Shown piece by piece: positions 47,536 through 59,215 of a stretch of DNA of 64,000 bases; positions within the stretch are counted from its first letter, which is position 1; each line of letters begins with the position of its first letter. The notes beneath the pieces are model-generated. The model had not been told where the DNA came from, did no database searches, and saw only the letters and a list, made by a program, of their open reading frames with translations. A program made the position numbers and the translations under genes. Source of the stretch: Morinoia aosen (lineage: Eukaryota; Arthropoda; Malacostraca; Amphipoda; Talitridae); the NCBI GenBank assembly GCA_030386875.1, contig CM059580.1:3686838-3750837 (forward strand). Reading direction: 5' to 3'.

Positions 47536-47734
47536 CTGGGACGCCTATGATATACAGTCGAACCTTAAGGATGTGTATAGCGCGGAAAACAAATCAGGTA
47601 TAACGAAATTGGCCCGAGTTTAATGGTGACAGTTCCTTTAGACCGCCCATTTATTCCAAAGCCTTCGACGCACAGTCGAACCTACATATACAAGTCGACG
47701 TATTTCAATTCAAAAATATAAACTCCAGTTACAA

Positions 47735-47783
47735 GTGTAACTGGTGTTTTTTGAAACAATTTAAAAATAAACACCAGTTACAC
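47735..47783. other. Intronic hairpin with perfect 15-bp stem
   Basis: GTGTAACTGGTGTTT (47735-47749) is the exact complement of AAACACCAGTTACAC (47769-47783), with a 19-base loop. A second overlapping inverted pair (CCAGTTACA/TGTAACTGG) lies at 47725-47744. Confidence 0.7.
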
Positions 47784-48107
47784 CAGTTATCAAGCATCGC
47801 GATGTTCGAACAGACTTATTTTTACCAGTGTAGTAGATTGGATTTCAGGCCACATGCCTATTTTTGAGATCAATTGTACAATACACTCGACTAGGAAAAC
47901 ATTTAATTTTCCTTTCCTATACACACCTCCAAATATTTATGTGTTTATCAGTGATCAATAGATAATTATGGAATAGAACTGTAACCATCGCTGGAAATCG
48001 TGGTCCAAGTTAAAACTTACCGAGGGGCTAATGTTCTTCTGGAATACTTATCTCGGCATAAAGGTTTACCATTCAACATCTATTTGAGTGCTTCTACGCG
48101 TCTACCT
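47784..48107. other. Unique intronic sequence
   Basis: No repeat or exon is supported. Confidence 0.4.
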
Positions 48108-50970
48108 CTACCTCTGTCTGTATCCATCCCTGTCTACATCCATCCCTGTCTGCATCCATCCCTGTCTACTTCCATCCCTGTCTACACCCATCCCTGTCTA
48201 CACCCATCCCTGTCTACACCCATCCCAGTCTACACCCATCCCAGTCTACACCCATCCCTGTCTACACCCATCCCTGTCAACACCCATCCCTGTCTACATC
48301 CATCCCTGTCTACATATATCTCTGTCTACATCCATCCCTGTCTACATCCATCCCTGTCTACATCCATCCCTGTCTACATCCTTCCCTGTCTACACCCATC
48401 CCTGTCTACACCCATCCCTGTCTACATCCATGCCTGACTACATCCATCCCTGTCTACACCCATCCCTGTCAACACCCATCCCTGTCTACACCTATCCCTG
48501 TCTACATCCATCCCTGTCTACATCCATCCCTGTCTACACCCATCCCTGTCTACACCCATCCCAGTCTACACCCATCCCTGTCTACACCCATCCCTGTCAA
48601 CACCCATCCCTGTCTACATCCATCCCTGTCTACATATATCTCTGTCTACATCCATCCCTGTCTACATCCATCCCTGTCTACATCCATCCCTGTCTACATC
48701 CTTCCCTGTCTACACCCATCCCTGTCTACACCCATCCCTGTCTACATCCATGCCTGACTACATCCATCCCTGTCTACACCCATCCCTGTCAACACCCATC
48801 CCTGTCTACACCTATCCCTGTCTACATCCATCCCTGTCTACATCCATCCCTGTCTACACCCATCCCTGTCTACATCCATCCCTGTCTACACCCATCCCTG
48901 TCTACACCCATCCCTGTCTACATCCATCCCTGACTACATCCATCCCTGTCTACATCCATCCCTGTCTACACCCATCCCTGTCTACATCCATCCCTGTCTA
49001 CACCCATCCCTGTCTACACCCATCCCTGTATACACCCATCCCTGTCTACATCCATCCCTGTCTACATCCATCCCTGTCTACATCCATCCCTGTCTACATA
49101 TATCTCTGTCTACATCCATCCCTGTCTACATCCATCCCTGTCTACATCCATCCCTGTCTACATCCATCCCTGTCTACATCCATCCCTGTCTACATCCATC
49201 CCTGTCTACATCCATCCCTGTCTACATCCATCCCTGTCAACATCCATCCCTGTCTACATCCACCCCTGTCTACATCCTTCCCTGTCTACACCCATCCCTG
49301 TCTACATCCATGCCTGACTACATCCATCCCTGTCTACACCCATCCCTGTCAACACCCATCCCTGTCTACACCTATCCCTGTCTACATCCATCCCTGTCTA
49401 CATCCATCCCTGTCTACACCCATCCCTGTCTACATCCATCCCTGTCTACACCCATCCCTGTCTACACCCATCCCTGTCTACATCCATGCCTGACTACATC
49501 CATCCCTGTCTACATCCATCCCTGTCTACACCCATCCCTGTCTACATCCATCCTTGTCTACATCCATGCCTGACTACATCCATCCCTGTCTACATCCATC
49601 CCTGTCTACATCCATGCCTGACTACATCCATCCCTGTCTACATCCATCCCTGTCTACATCCATCTCTGTCTACACCCATCCCTGTCTACATCCATCCCTG
49701 TCTACACCCATCCCTGTCTACATCCATGCCTGTCTACATCCATCCCTGTCTACATCCATCCCTGTCTACACCCATCCCTGTCTACACCCATCCCTGTCTA
49801 CATCCATGCCTGTCTACATCCATCCCTGTCTACACCCATCCCTGTCTACATCCATCCCTGTCTACATCCATCCCTGTCTACATCCATCCCTGTCTACATC
49901 CATCCCTGTCTACATCCATCCCTGTCTACATCCATCCCTGTCTATATCCATCCCTGTCTACATCCATCCCTGTCTACACCCATCCCTGTCTACATCCATC
50001 CCTGTCTACACCCATCCCTGTCTACACCCATGCCTGTCTACATCCATCCCTGTCTACATCCATCCCTGTCTACACCCATCCCTGTCTACACCCATCCCTG
50101 TCTACATCCATGCCTGTCTACATCCATCCCTGTCTACATCCATCCCTGTCTATATCCATCCCTGTCTACATCCATCCCTGTCTACACCCATCCCTGTCTA
50201 CACCCATCCCTGTCTACACCCATCCCTGTCTACATCCATCCCTGTCTACATCCATCCCTGTCTACATCCATCCCTGTCTACATCCATCCCTGTCTATATC
50301 CATCCCTGTCTACATCCATCCCTGTCTACACCCATCCCTGTCTACATCCATCCCTGTCTACACCCATCCCTGTCTACACCCATCCCTGTCTACATCCATG
50401 CCTGTCTACATCCATCCCTGTCTACATCCATCCCTGTCTACACCCATCCCTGTCTACACCCATCCCTGTCTACATCCATGCCTGTCTACATCCATCCCTG
50501 TCTACATCCATCCCTGTCTACACCCATCCCTGTCTACATCCATCCCTGTCTACATCCATCCCTGTCTACATCCATCCCTGTCTACATCCATGCCTGACTA
50601 CATCCATCCCTGTCTACATCCATCCCTGTCTACACCCATCCCTGTCTACACCCATCCCTGTCTACATCCATGCCTGTCTACATCCATCCCTGTCTACATC
50701 CATCCCTGTCTACACCCATCCCTGTCTACATCCATCCCTGTCTACATCCATCCCTGTCTACATCCATCCCTGTCTACATCCATCCCTGTCTACATCCATC
50801 CCTGTCTACATCCATCCCTGTCTACATCCATCCCTGTCTACATCCATCCCTGTCTACATCCATCCCTGTCTACATCCATCCCTGTCTACATCCATCCCTG
50901 TCTACATCCATCCCTGTCTACATCCATCCCTGTCTACATCCATCCCTGTCTACACCCATCCCTGTCTACC
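48108..50970. repeat. 16-bp satellite (CATCCCTGTCTACATC), ~180 copies
   Basis: Variants with ACACC for ACATC, CATGCCTGACTAC and ACATATATCTCTG occur in order. The marker TACATATATC lies at about 48311 and 48631 (320 bp, 20 units), giving a higher-order repeat at the left. The three + frames all spell SLSTPIPVYIHPCLHP-type peptides, because 48 bp is 16 codons without stops. Confidence 0.97.
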
Positions 50971-51114
50971 TCTACCCACCACCCACACTCACCAGCCACC
51001 GGCCCAGAGCCAGCTGCGGCAGAGGTCACAGGTGGCACAGAGGTGCCAGCTGGACAGCATTCCTGCGCCATCTGGCGCCGGTGTAATGTCGCTCCCTTCC
51101 ATTGCCCCATTATT
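50971..51114. other. GC-rich junction with near-palindromic GCGCCATCTGGCGCC
   Basis: It is unique, GC-rich sequence between two arrays. The motif at 51065-51079 reads GGCGCCAGATGGCGC on the minus strand, similar to the AGATGGCGC type of insulator-protein site. A related GCCATCTGGCG lies at about 41886. Confidence 0.3.
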
Positions 51115-51672
51115 CCATTTATACTTCCTCGTTCCATTAGGTTCTATTGGATTGTAGTTCTATTTATTATTCCTCATACGATTAGCTCCGTATTCCATTG
51201 GCTTATTGTCCCATTAGTCTATTATTCCATTTGTATTCCTCGTTCCATTAGCTCCTTATTCCATTGGCTTGTTGTCCATTAGTCTATTATTCCATTTGTA
51301 TTCCTCGTTCCATTAGCTCCGTATTCCATTGGCTTGTTGTCCCATTAGTCTATTATTCCACTTGTATTCCTCGTTCCATTAGCTCCTTATTCCATTGGCT
51401 TGTTGTCCCATTAGTCTATTATTCCACTTGTATTCCTCGTTCCATTAGCTCCGTATTCCATTGGCTTGTTGTCCCATTGGTCTATTATTCCACTTGTATT
51501 CCTCGTTCCATTAGCTCCGTATTCCATTGGCTTGTTGTCCCATTGGTCTATTATTCCACTTGTATTCCTCGTTCCATTAGCTCCGTATTCCATTGGCTTG
51601 TTGTCCCATTAGTCTATTATTCCACTTGTATTCCTCGTTCCATTAGCTCATTATTCCATTGGCTTGTTCCCT
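51115..51672. repeat. 66-bp repeat, ~8 copies
   Basis: The unit has CGTTCCATTAGCTCCGTATT, CCATTGGCTTGTTGTCCCAT and TATTATTCCACTTGTATTCC. The length is a multiple of three, so one frame stays open over 148 codons without other support. Confidence 0.93.
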
Positions 51673-52229
51673 TGAATTTTTTAGTCTTCCTTCAGATTAT
51701 CATTCCATAAATTCCATTGTTCATTACTTCAATCCCTTTTTGTATTATTTCATTAGTATATTATTGCTTTGTTCCATTAACATGTTATTGTGTTGTTCCA
51801 TTAGCTTCTCATTTCATTAGTTTTTGTTTAGCTAACTCTTTTGCTTATTGTTCATTGTTTTTCAGTTTGTCGTCCCCTGGCTCTTATTGTTGTCATTTTA
51901 ACACTTTGTCTCCGAAGCTGTACACACTTGTAAGCGTACCACTATGTAAATTATACATTTACGTACCGGAATATACAAATCACATTTCAACTGTTTTGTT
52001 ACCTTTTCCGAAAAAAAAAATCACTTTAAAAGGTAATATATTATGGTTCAAGTGCATTCTTTATACTCCTTCAAAAGGTGTAAAATGCATTGGAGCAGAA
52101 AAGCCGATTTTTCAAAACGACTTCTAGCCAAACCAAACTGACCGTAGCAACCGCACAACCGGAGTCGAAGCTTTAAAAATCTTCTGCCAGTTTATATTTT
52201 TTATTACCTCCCCTGGAAATGTGATTCAT
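51673..52229. other. Intronic sequence, AT-rich
   Basis: Decayed TTCCATTAG-type units extend to about 51830. After that the sequence is unique with no exon supported. Confidence 0.45.
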
Positions 52230-52810
52230 TTAAAGGTTGAATTACTGCTATTGACGTGAATTACTGTTTAACGACAACGAATTGTCATTTACTTGCAACT
52301 ACTGTTTCCTACTAATACGAACTGTAACTGTCTTACTGCCACGAACTGCTATTTTACTAGCATGAACTGCTGTTTACCACCACGAACTTACATTTAATAA
52401 CGTTAACTACCATTTACTACCACGAACTGTTTTACTATTGTGAACTACTCTTTAATGCCTCGAACTGCCGTCCAATAACACAAACTACTATTTACCGTTA
52501 CGAACTGCCAATCAATAACGCAAGTTACTGCTTGCTGCCACGAACTGCCGTCCAATAACACAAACTACTATTTACTGCCACGAACTGCCATTCAATAACG
52601 CAAACTACTATTATTTACTGCCAAGTACTGCCATTCAATAACGCAAACTACTATTTACTGCCATTTACCAACACGACCTGTTGTTTACTAGCACGAACTG
52701 CTTTTTACCATCACGCATTGCTGTTTACAAACACGACCTATTGTTTACCAACACGACCCGTTGTTTACTGGCACGAACTACCACTTACTAACACGAACTG
52801 CCATTTGCAG
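52230..52810 (+). repeat. Degenerate ~40-bp repeats leading into the splice acceptor
   Basis: Units like TTTACTGCCACGAACTGCCA and TTCAATAACGCAAACTACTA recur about 14 times. The last one reads CACGAACTGCCATTTGCAG, in which CAG is the exon 2 acceptor, so the splice site lies inside the array's last unit. Confidence 0.75.
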
Positions 52811-55800
52811 GTACTACTGACTTGCCGGAAATGACTAAAGAAGGCACTAACCCCAGCGCCCTTGATCACCCAACCTCAACCCCTACGACCTCGACGAACC
52901 CCACTGACCAAACGGAAGTCGTCGACCTTAAAAACACTGAAGTTACCCACAGGGTCATCAAAAACCCCAAAATCTCCTTTGACCTCAATGTGTCGCCTCA
53001 ACCTCGAGGTATTAAAGCTGAAGTCAAGGCTTGTGATGTAGAAAATTCATCAGAAGACTCCGATGTCCTTTCACGTCTACCTTCAGATGGTCTACCTTCG
53101 GATGGTCTACTTCCGGATGATCTATCTCCGGATGGCCTACTTTCGGATAGTATACCTTCGGATGATCCAACTTCGGAGGGTCTACTTTTGGATGGTGTAG
53201 CTTCAAATGACCTACCTTCGGATGGTCTACTTTTGGATGATCTACATCCGGATGATCAACCACGTAAAATCGGCCAAAAGGAATCGGCGATTGAGGTTCC
53301 ACCCATCGATCAAATAGAACACGACGTTAATTTCAAACAAACCACAAAAGAGCCGCATGAGCAACAAATCATTTATAAAGGTCCACAAACAGGATGCCCT
53401 TCAAATTCCAGCCCAGTTACGTCTGAACTGATGTCACAAGTTTCAGTAGAGTCCGATGAAGGATTGGCCCAAGCAGATCCTCCCGTGATCGGGGTCTCTT
53501 TCGATGAATTCGACCCTTCGAAATGTGTGGTCCATAAGCCAGTTTTCAAAGACTATGAAACTCGAAAATTTCCTGGAAAGTCTTCGTCTACCAAACCCAA
53601 AATTGATGTACAGGATACGGCATCGAGGATGTGTGAATCTGACGATTCCAGGACGTCAACGCCACAAAACGTCAACGATACGCAGCCGATCAACAGCTAT
53701 TCGATGCAACAAAACCATTTCAGTGCATCCAAACAAGTTAGCAGTCTCGGAAAATCAAATGTTTCTTTCGCAGTGGTACCTTCGACCGTTATCAAAACAA
53801 CCAACCAAAGCCATTCCAGCGCATCCAAACAGGCTTGCGCCTCGGGAAATGCAAATGTTCCTTTCACGGTAGAACCTTCTGTTGTCAAAAAGCCAGAAGT
53901 GAGACTCGTGCGCCGAAACAGCAACGACATCAGACTTGCAAGAATAAAACTCAAGAAACTGCAATCCTGCGAGTCTTTGTTGAACATCGTCAGCTGCGAG
54001 GCTAGGTCAAAATCAGACCAAAGTCTGCACCCTACAGGTAAAAATGATTCAACAAATCGTAGGGAAATTCTATGCTCTGATAAAACACCAAATCCTGAAA
54101 ACGATTCGCAAAGAACGAAGGGAGATTACCCTGATAGTTCACAACGCTCTATTGAATCCTCAGGTACTCACGTTAACAAAACAGCGCGAGTGCATCACAG
54201 AGCTTCGAAAACTCATTCATCTCCAAGTTATCGTCAGTCTAAATCAGTCAGTTTCCACAAGTTGCTAAACAAGTTTCAGAGTACCCCAAGCGTGGAAACG
54301 AGAAGTCGAAGCTTTCGGTCTTCTTTGCCTTCACATAGAGGCCAAAATAAAAGTGTATCGCAAAAGAAATTTGAAAAGCGTGCAGCTGAAGATGGTTGTG
54401 TAGCAGAAAAGAACGAGGAAATTCAACAAGCTTCAACCGACAATGCAGACGAACTGGACAAAGAAGATGAACAACTGGAGTTAATTGACGAAGGTGCCAC
54501 TACGGTGGATGAAAATGCTTCCCATGAAAACTCATTGGAGAATCAAGCGAACGCTAATTCAAGCACTGAAACTAGTGAAAAAGAACATTGCAAAAGTGCG
54601 CATGTAAGCTTGTCTTCCAGTAACGAATCTACGAGCTCCAAAGAAACCATCAGCTATGAGCGAGTGTACCCTTGTATTGACCAGACTCCTAGCGCAGATC
54701 CCGAGTCTGTTTTACGCGGGAAAGTCGCCAAAATGAAGAAAACTTTCCAGTCCAACATTTCTAGAAGCTTATTGTCCGACCAACCAAGTGTGAAGCTTGA
54801 AGAATTTGCAACGGAAACGAAAGAGGAAGTTAAAAATGTTTTGGATTCCGACCCAAACCACATGAAACCTCTGAGTGAAATCGGGGCCGACGTTCAAAAA
54901 ATCCTAACGTCTCGAAGCTTGAGCGATCCAATTGGGCATTTCGAGTCGGTGACTTCCGAAAGAAAGTTTCCTAGCTCTCTTTCGCCCAGCATCCAGAGGG
55001 TGATCAGTCATCAGGCTCCGGTTGTTCAAAACGTCGTGAAAGGTGGCATGAACATCACACAGTTCTCAAGATCCACAAGTGCAGACGATTCAAATTTGAG
55101 AAAAGAGTCACCCGAAAGTCCTCTTCACGGATCCGGTAAGAAGGCGGTCTCCAAACTCGTTCTGCAAAGGATCAAAGACTTTGATGGTGGTAACGTCGGA
55201 GAAACTTCTTCAAAGCCTTTGCCGATTTACAAGTCTTTCTCAGCCTCTTTCTTGTCGAACAGTGGGCAAAGGCCCACTGGAAGAATTCTTCAGCCAAAAA
55301 TCGTCCACAACTTGATCATACAGTCGAATTCTATCAATAGCCATAAGGTAAGAGGCGCCAGCGTAGCATCTGACAGGGACGTGGAAGTTTACATTCAAGA
55401 AAACGCGTCCCTGCCATATCTTCCTGTGCGCGTACATATCAACGAAGGAGAAACTGACAACCACTCCGTCTTGAATTCGACAAAAGGAGAAACTGAAAAT
55501 CATACCGTCTTGAATTCGACAAAAGGAGCAGCTGAAAATCACACCGTCTTGAATTCGACAAAAGGAGAAACTGAAAACCACGCCGTCTTGAATTCGACAA
55601 AAGGAGAAACTGAAAACCACGCCGTCTTGAATTTGACAAAAGAAGAAACTGAAAACCACTCCGTCTTGAATTTGACAGCAGATACAGCGGCCAAACTTAA
55701 AGAAGAAACGGAACCCTTAAAATTAAAAACAGCTTCTGATGGTACGCCCAAAGAAACACAGCCGGTCGAGAGCTTACTTTCAGAAGCCACACAAGACGAA

Positions 55801-57886
55801 CAAACTGAACGACTCGAGGACTTTGAAAACGTTAGCGAAGCAGAAGACAGCAGGGCTTCACCGGAAAAGAATGCTACAAAAGAAAAAAATCAACCGTGGC
55901 AACAGTACGTGGACCAGGCAACCGACAACGAGGTAGAAAAATCATCTGCAGCATTTTTTCGGCTGGAATTCAAAGAAACCTATCCTGATGATCCAAATGA
56001 GCAGCACTCTAATAAAGCACGAGGAATTTTGCCAGAGTTTGATACTCAGGAAAGCTCAGAAGCCTTCAGCGTGCCCACAGAGGTCAATGTTTACGGACCA
56101 ACAAACGAGTCCGATACCAGAAAGTCAGAAGTTAATGACGATATGAATCAAAACGAAGTAAATGAAAGTGACAGTGAACCGTTTGAAGGAAAAGAACCCG
56201 AGCTGCAGAAGGGTTGTGAGTCCGATGAAGATGAGGATGAAGGTTCGTTTTTTCATTGCATCAATCAAGCCGACAGTGGAATAGTCGTTGATTTTAATGA
56301 TTTCAGCGTTGAAAGCAGTATATCAACGAACGGACATCAAAACACGAGCGATGATTCTTGTTCAGGGGATACAGAAAACTGCACTGATTTCAACGCTGGG
56401 GAATCGGACGGTTCATTGTTTAAAATACGAAAAGAAAAGGACATTAACAACCCAAATATTCCGCTCCAACCTAACTCAAAATCGGTCATAGACAGCCCAG
56501 AACCCAACAACAATATGACAACTACGAACGGACAAAGCGACAAAGAATGTTCTGTTAAATTTCATTCAGGACCTGACAATAGGACTACCACGATACAGAT
56601 TTCACTGATGTACGAACCGGCATCAGAAATGGGTTTAGAAAGCATCGTCATGCCTTCTAAAGGTACGATAGTTGATTTCAGTGGCAAAAGCGTATCGTAC
56701 GTCGACGTTTTTGGCAGCGATTCACCATCGTCTATCACAGATACGGAGTGTCATGCGCCACCGAGGGTTGTAGAAACCTATGCCTCAAGTGTTGATAGCG
56801 GTTCGACCGAAGAAACAGCCCCAAAATCATCAGAAAACTCAACCTTGTTGACAATTTCAGATTCGTCAACGTCCTTCTCAACGGGTAGTTCACTATCCCA
56901 TGCCACAAGGGTTAACTCAAGCCACGAAAGTTCGAATAACCGTTCCGACGTTAACGAAGAAATCCAAGTGAACGTTCATGTGGACGAAACGCAGAGAACC
57001 GACTCAGAGGAAGTGACGATTGCGCCGGAAAATGAAATAACGCTCAACAATGCAATAATTCCTCCAGAAACAATATATCTGGAAGATGGGACAATTGATA
57101 ATACGTTTTCACTTTCAAACTTCGATGAAACCTCTGTGGATCAAATCAATCAGAAATGTGCCACCCTACAACCGGAAAACAAAGCAGAAACTGAAAGTTC
57201 CTCGCAAGAAAGAGGAACTGCCTGTGACGTGTTCATTGTAGAAGGCGAGTCTTTGAGTACTGTTACAGACAACGGAAGTTTATTCACCGCAGCTCCGCAA
57301 GACGATTTTGAAATGATCGATAGACCTCCTCCCATTCCCACCAAAATCTCGTCCCTTTTACCGAAAGACGACAAACCGCCTCCTCTACCGCTCAAAAAAG
57401 TACGACAACTGCACAAAGAGGCTGACGTACGAAAACTTCACAAAGAGGAGTCTGACGTTCGACAACCAAACAAAGCGAAGTGTGACGTACGAAAACTGCA
57501 CAAAGAGGCGGCTGACGTACGACAACTGCACAAAGAGGCTGACGTACGAAAACTTCACAAAGAGGAGTCTGACGTTCGACAACCAAACAAAGCGAAGTGT
57601 GACGTACGAAAACTGCACAAAGAGGAGGCTGACGTACGACAACTGCACAAAGAGGAGGCTGACGTACGACAACCGATCAAAGTGGAGACTGACGCACGAC
57701 AACTCGTACGACAACTGCACAAAGAGGAGGCTGACGTACGACAACTGCACAAAGAGGAGGCTGACGAACGACAACTGCACAAAGAGGAGGCTGACGTACG
57801 ACATGGACAGACCCCACCCCCCTCGCCGCCTAAACCTAACCTTGCCGACGACGAACTAACTAATATTGTGTGGCAGTTCCAGCCTG
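52811..57886 (+). CDS. Gene B, exon 2: disordered protein with three coding minisatellites
   Basis: This 5,076-base exon joins exon 1 in phase 1 (Gly) and is open for ~1,692 codons to CCTG|GTAAGT at 57887. Three in-frame repeats are visible: a 5-residue PSDGL type (residues ~89-148), a 13-residue type with ETENHxVLNSTKG (~877-955, six copies) and an 11-residue type with ADVRQLHKEE (~1530-1665, about 12 copies). RSLSDP at about residue 700 fits the 14-3-3 mode 1 pattern RSxSxP. RPPPIPTK and KPPPLPLKK (~1504-1530) and PPPSPPKP near the end fit SH3-ligand patterns. The rest is acidic, Ser/Thr-rich and probably unstructured. A scaffold or cytoskeletal adaptor is plausible but no named family is recognised. 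Confidence 0.85.
53078..53260 (+). repeat. Coding minisatellite, 15-bp unit (PSDGL)
   Basis: About 12 units such as CTACCTTCGGATGGT, imperfect but always in frame. It is related to the intronic array at 47110. Confidence 0.85.
55441..55677 (+). repeat. Coding minisatellite, 39-bp unit (13 residues), 6 copies
   Basis: Units encode GETENHxVLNSTK with changes S/T/A at one position and later S-to-L in NST. Some units carry NST, which would be an N-glycosylation sequon only if the protein were secreted, and nothing suggests that. Confidence 0.9.
57395..57805 (+). repeat. Coding minisatellite, 33-bp unit (11 residues), ~12 copies
   Basis: Units encode DVRQLHKEEA and variants RKLHKEES and RQPNKAKC. 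A block of units (RKLHKEES, RQPNKAKC, RKLHKE) appears twice, ~126 bp apart, so a higher-order duplication occurred inside the exon. One short unit (RQLVRQLHKE) marks an in-frame slip. Confidence 0.9.
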
Positions 57887-57906
57887 GTAAGTATGTACGG
57901 TCCATG

Positions 57907-58785
57907 CTAGCACGCTGACTGCGAGGGGTTAAAGTGAAGTTCAACGATCATCTTAAATTTAATGTCAATTATAACTGATAATTTTGAAAAGAGCAAACAT
58001 TATCTGAGTTGGGTATATGTTGAGGATTTTTCAGTCCTCGATTTTCCACTTTAAGGTGCCTAAACATAGTTCATTAGATCGAAATAAACAAGTTTTTTCC
58101 ATGGACTTTCCGTCGTAAATGACTATTTTACGAGTTATAGCGGTAAATTAGTTACCGCAACTCAAGTGTTTGAAGCGGGAAGTAATTCATCGAGCGCATC
58201 ATATGGTAACACTACAATGGACGCTCGCTTCCGACGCGCTCAAATGGTCAAGCCCGTTCCAGCCATCTAAGACAAAAATTAACATACCGCTATAATTCGT
58301 TATTTTTGGGAGATAATTTCTATTGTGTTATTAACCAAAAGATCCTAGAAATGGATTCAGGCACTGAAAGCTCCGCGGGGTGAGCTAATAATAAATTACG
58401 AAGTATTCAAACGTACTCCAATAGCTCAATCGCGCAAAAAATAAAACCTACCGCGTTAACTCGTAAAATACTCATTTGACGCAAAAAGTGTATGGAATAA
58501 AAGTTGTTTATTTCGATGTTATTACCATGATTCAAGCAAAAAAAATTCGAAAATAGATGAGTAGCTGTTTATTCGAGCGCATTTGTCATCAAATACGAAA
58601 CTAAACTTACCGCTATAACTCGTAAAATACTCATTTACGACGGAAAGTGCATAGAACAAAAGTTGTTTATTTACATCTAATTAACTATGATTAGGCACCG
58701 AAATGTAGAAAATCGAAGACTGACAAATCCTCAACATTTACCCTGAGTTGTGCTAAACTTGAATAAACTTCTACAGCAATTGGTT
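57907..58785 (+). mobile_element. TTAA-type MITE split by a nested foldback element
   Basis: The left part (57907-58011) has GCACGCTGACTGCGAG, GTGAAGTTCAACGATCA and GAAAAGAGCAAACATTA as in the family. The right part resumes at 58743. The CTGAGTTG at both borders of the insert is the duplicated target. Confidence 0.65.
58012..58742. mobile_element. Foldback MITE, 731 bp, ~130-bp TIRs, 8-bp TSD
   Basis: CTGAGTTG occurs at 58004-58011 and 58743-58750. The element begins GGTATATGTTGAGGATTT and ends with the complement (AAATCCTCAACATTTACC). The inverted arms extend ~130 bp, up to TTTTACGAGTTATAGCGGTA on the left facing TACCGCTATAACTCGTAAAA on the right. Two additional partial arm copies lie inside (CGTTAACTCGTAAAATACTC, CCGCTATAATTCG). 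No coding capacity is seen. An 8-bp TSD fits hAT-type or Merlin-type transposition, while long arms recall MULE/foldback elements. Class undecided. Confidence 0.85.
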
Positions 58786-58986
58786 GAACTGAAGTTCAAT
58801 ATTCATATCAAATTCAAGGTCAATTGTAGCTAGGAATTTTGAAAATGAACATTAACTTAACTTGCCTTCATTAAACTTTGATTTAGTACTCATGAAAATT
58901 GATTTTGACTATTCGTCGGTCAGCAGCATTTTGAAAATCCTCTCCGTGTACCACCGGTGTCACACGATGCGATCTAAGTGTTAAAA
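58786..58986 (+). mobile_element. TTAA-type MITE copy
   Basis: AACTGAAGTTCAATATTCAT, GTCGGTCAGCAGCATTTTGA and CCACCGGTGTCACAC lead to CTAAGTGTTAA. The left end is blurred by the neighbouring copy. Confidence 0.65.
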
Positions 58987-59095
58987 CCGCGACTGGCTAA
59001 CGATGCTTTAACATATCGGTGCAATCATCATTGATCTCTATTTATAAAACTTACAAAAGGAAAAAAAAATTCGGACAAATGTTTTGATTTCCATT

Positions 59096-59215
59096 GAACA
59101 CGTTGACTGCGATGTGACCCACCGGTGGTACACGGAGGGGATTTTCACAATGCAGCTGACTGACCAGTAGTCACTGACTCAATTTTCATAAACACTTAAA
59201 GGCACGAAAACTAAA
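59096..59215 (-). mobile_element. TTAA-type MITE, partial and inverted
   Basis: GAACACGTTGACTGCGATGT, CCACCGGTGGTACACGGA and CAGCTGACTGACC match, in reverse order, the right end of the family. Confidence 0.55.

Larger units (their letters stand above)
47028..52810 (+). other. Gene B intron (5.8 kb), repeat-filled
   Basis: The intron is bounded by GTGAGT and TTTGCAG. G at 47027 plus GT at 52811 makes a Gly codon and keeps the frame. It contains the 15-bp array with a broken exon 2 copy, a 15-bp-stem hairpin, and 16-, 66- and ~40-bp arrays, listed separately. Confidence 0.7.

Noticed and set aside
25531-50970. Possible common origin of the 22-bp (25.5 kb) and 16-bp (48 kb) arrays, both with GTCTACA
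   Set aside because: The shared string is only seven bases and the rest of the units do not align, so chance is sufficient.
48000-51282. SLSTPIPVYIHPCLHP-type protein over the 16-bp satellite
   Set aside because: All + frames spell the same rotated peptide because of the 16-bp unit. It lies in an intron of gene B.
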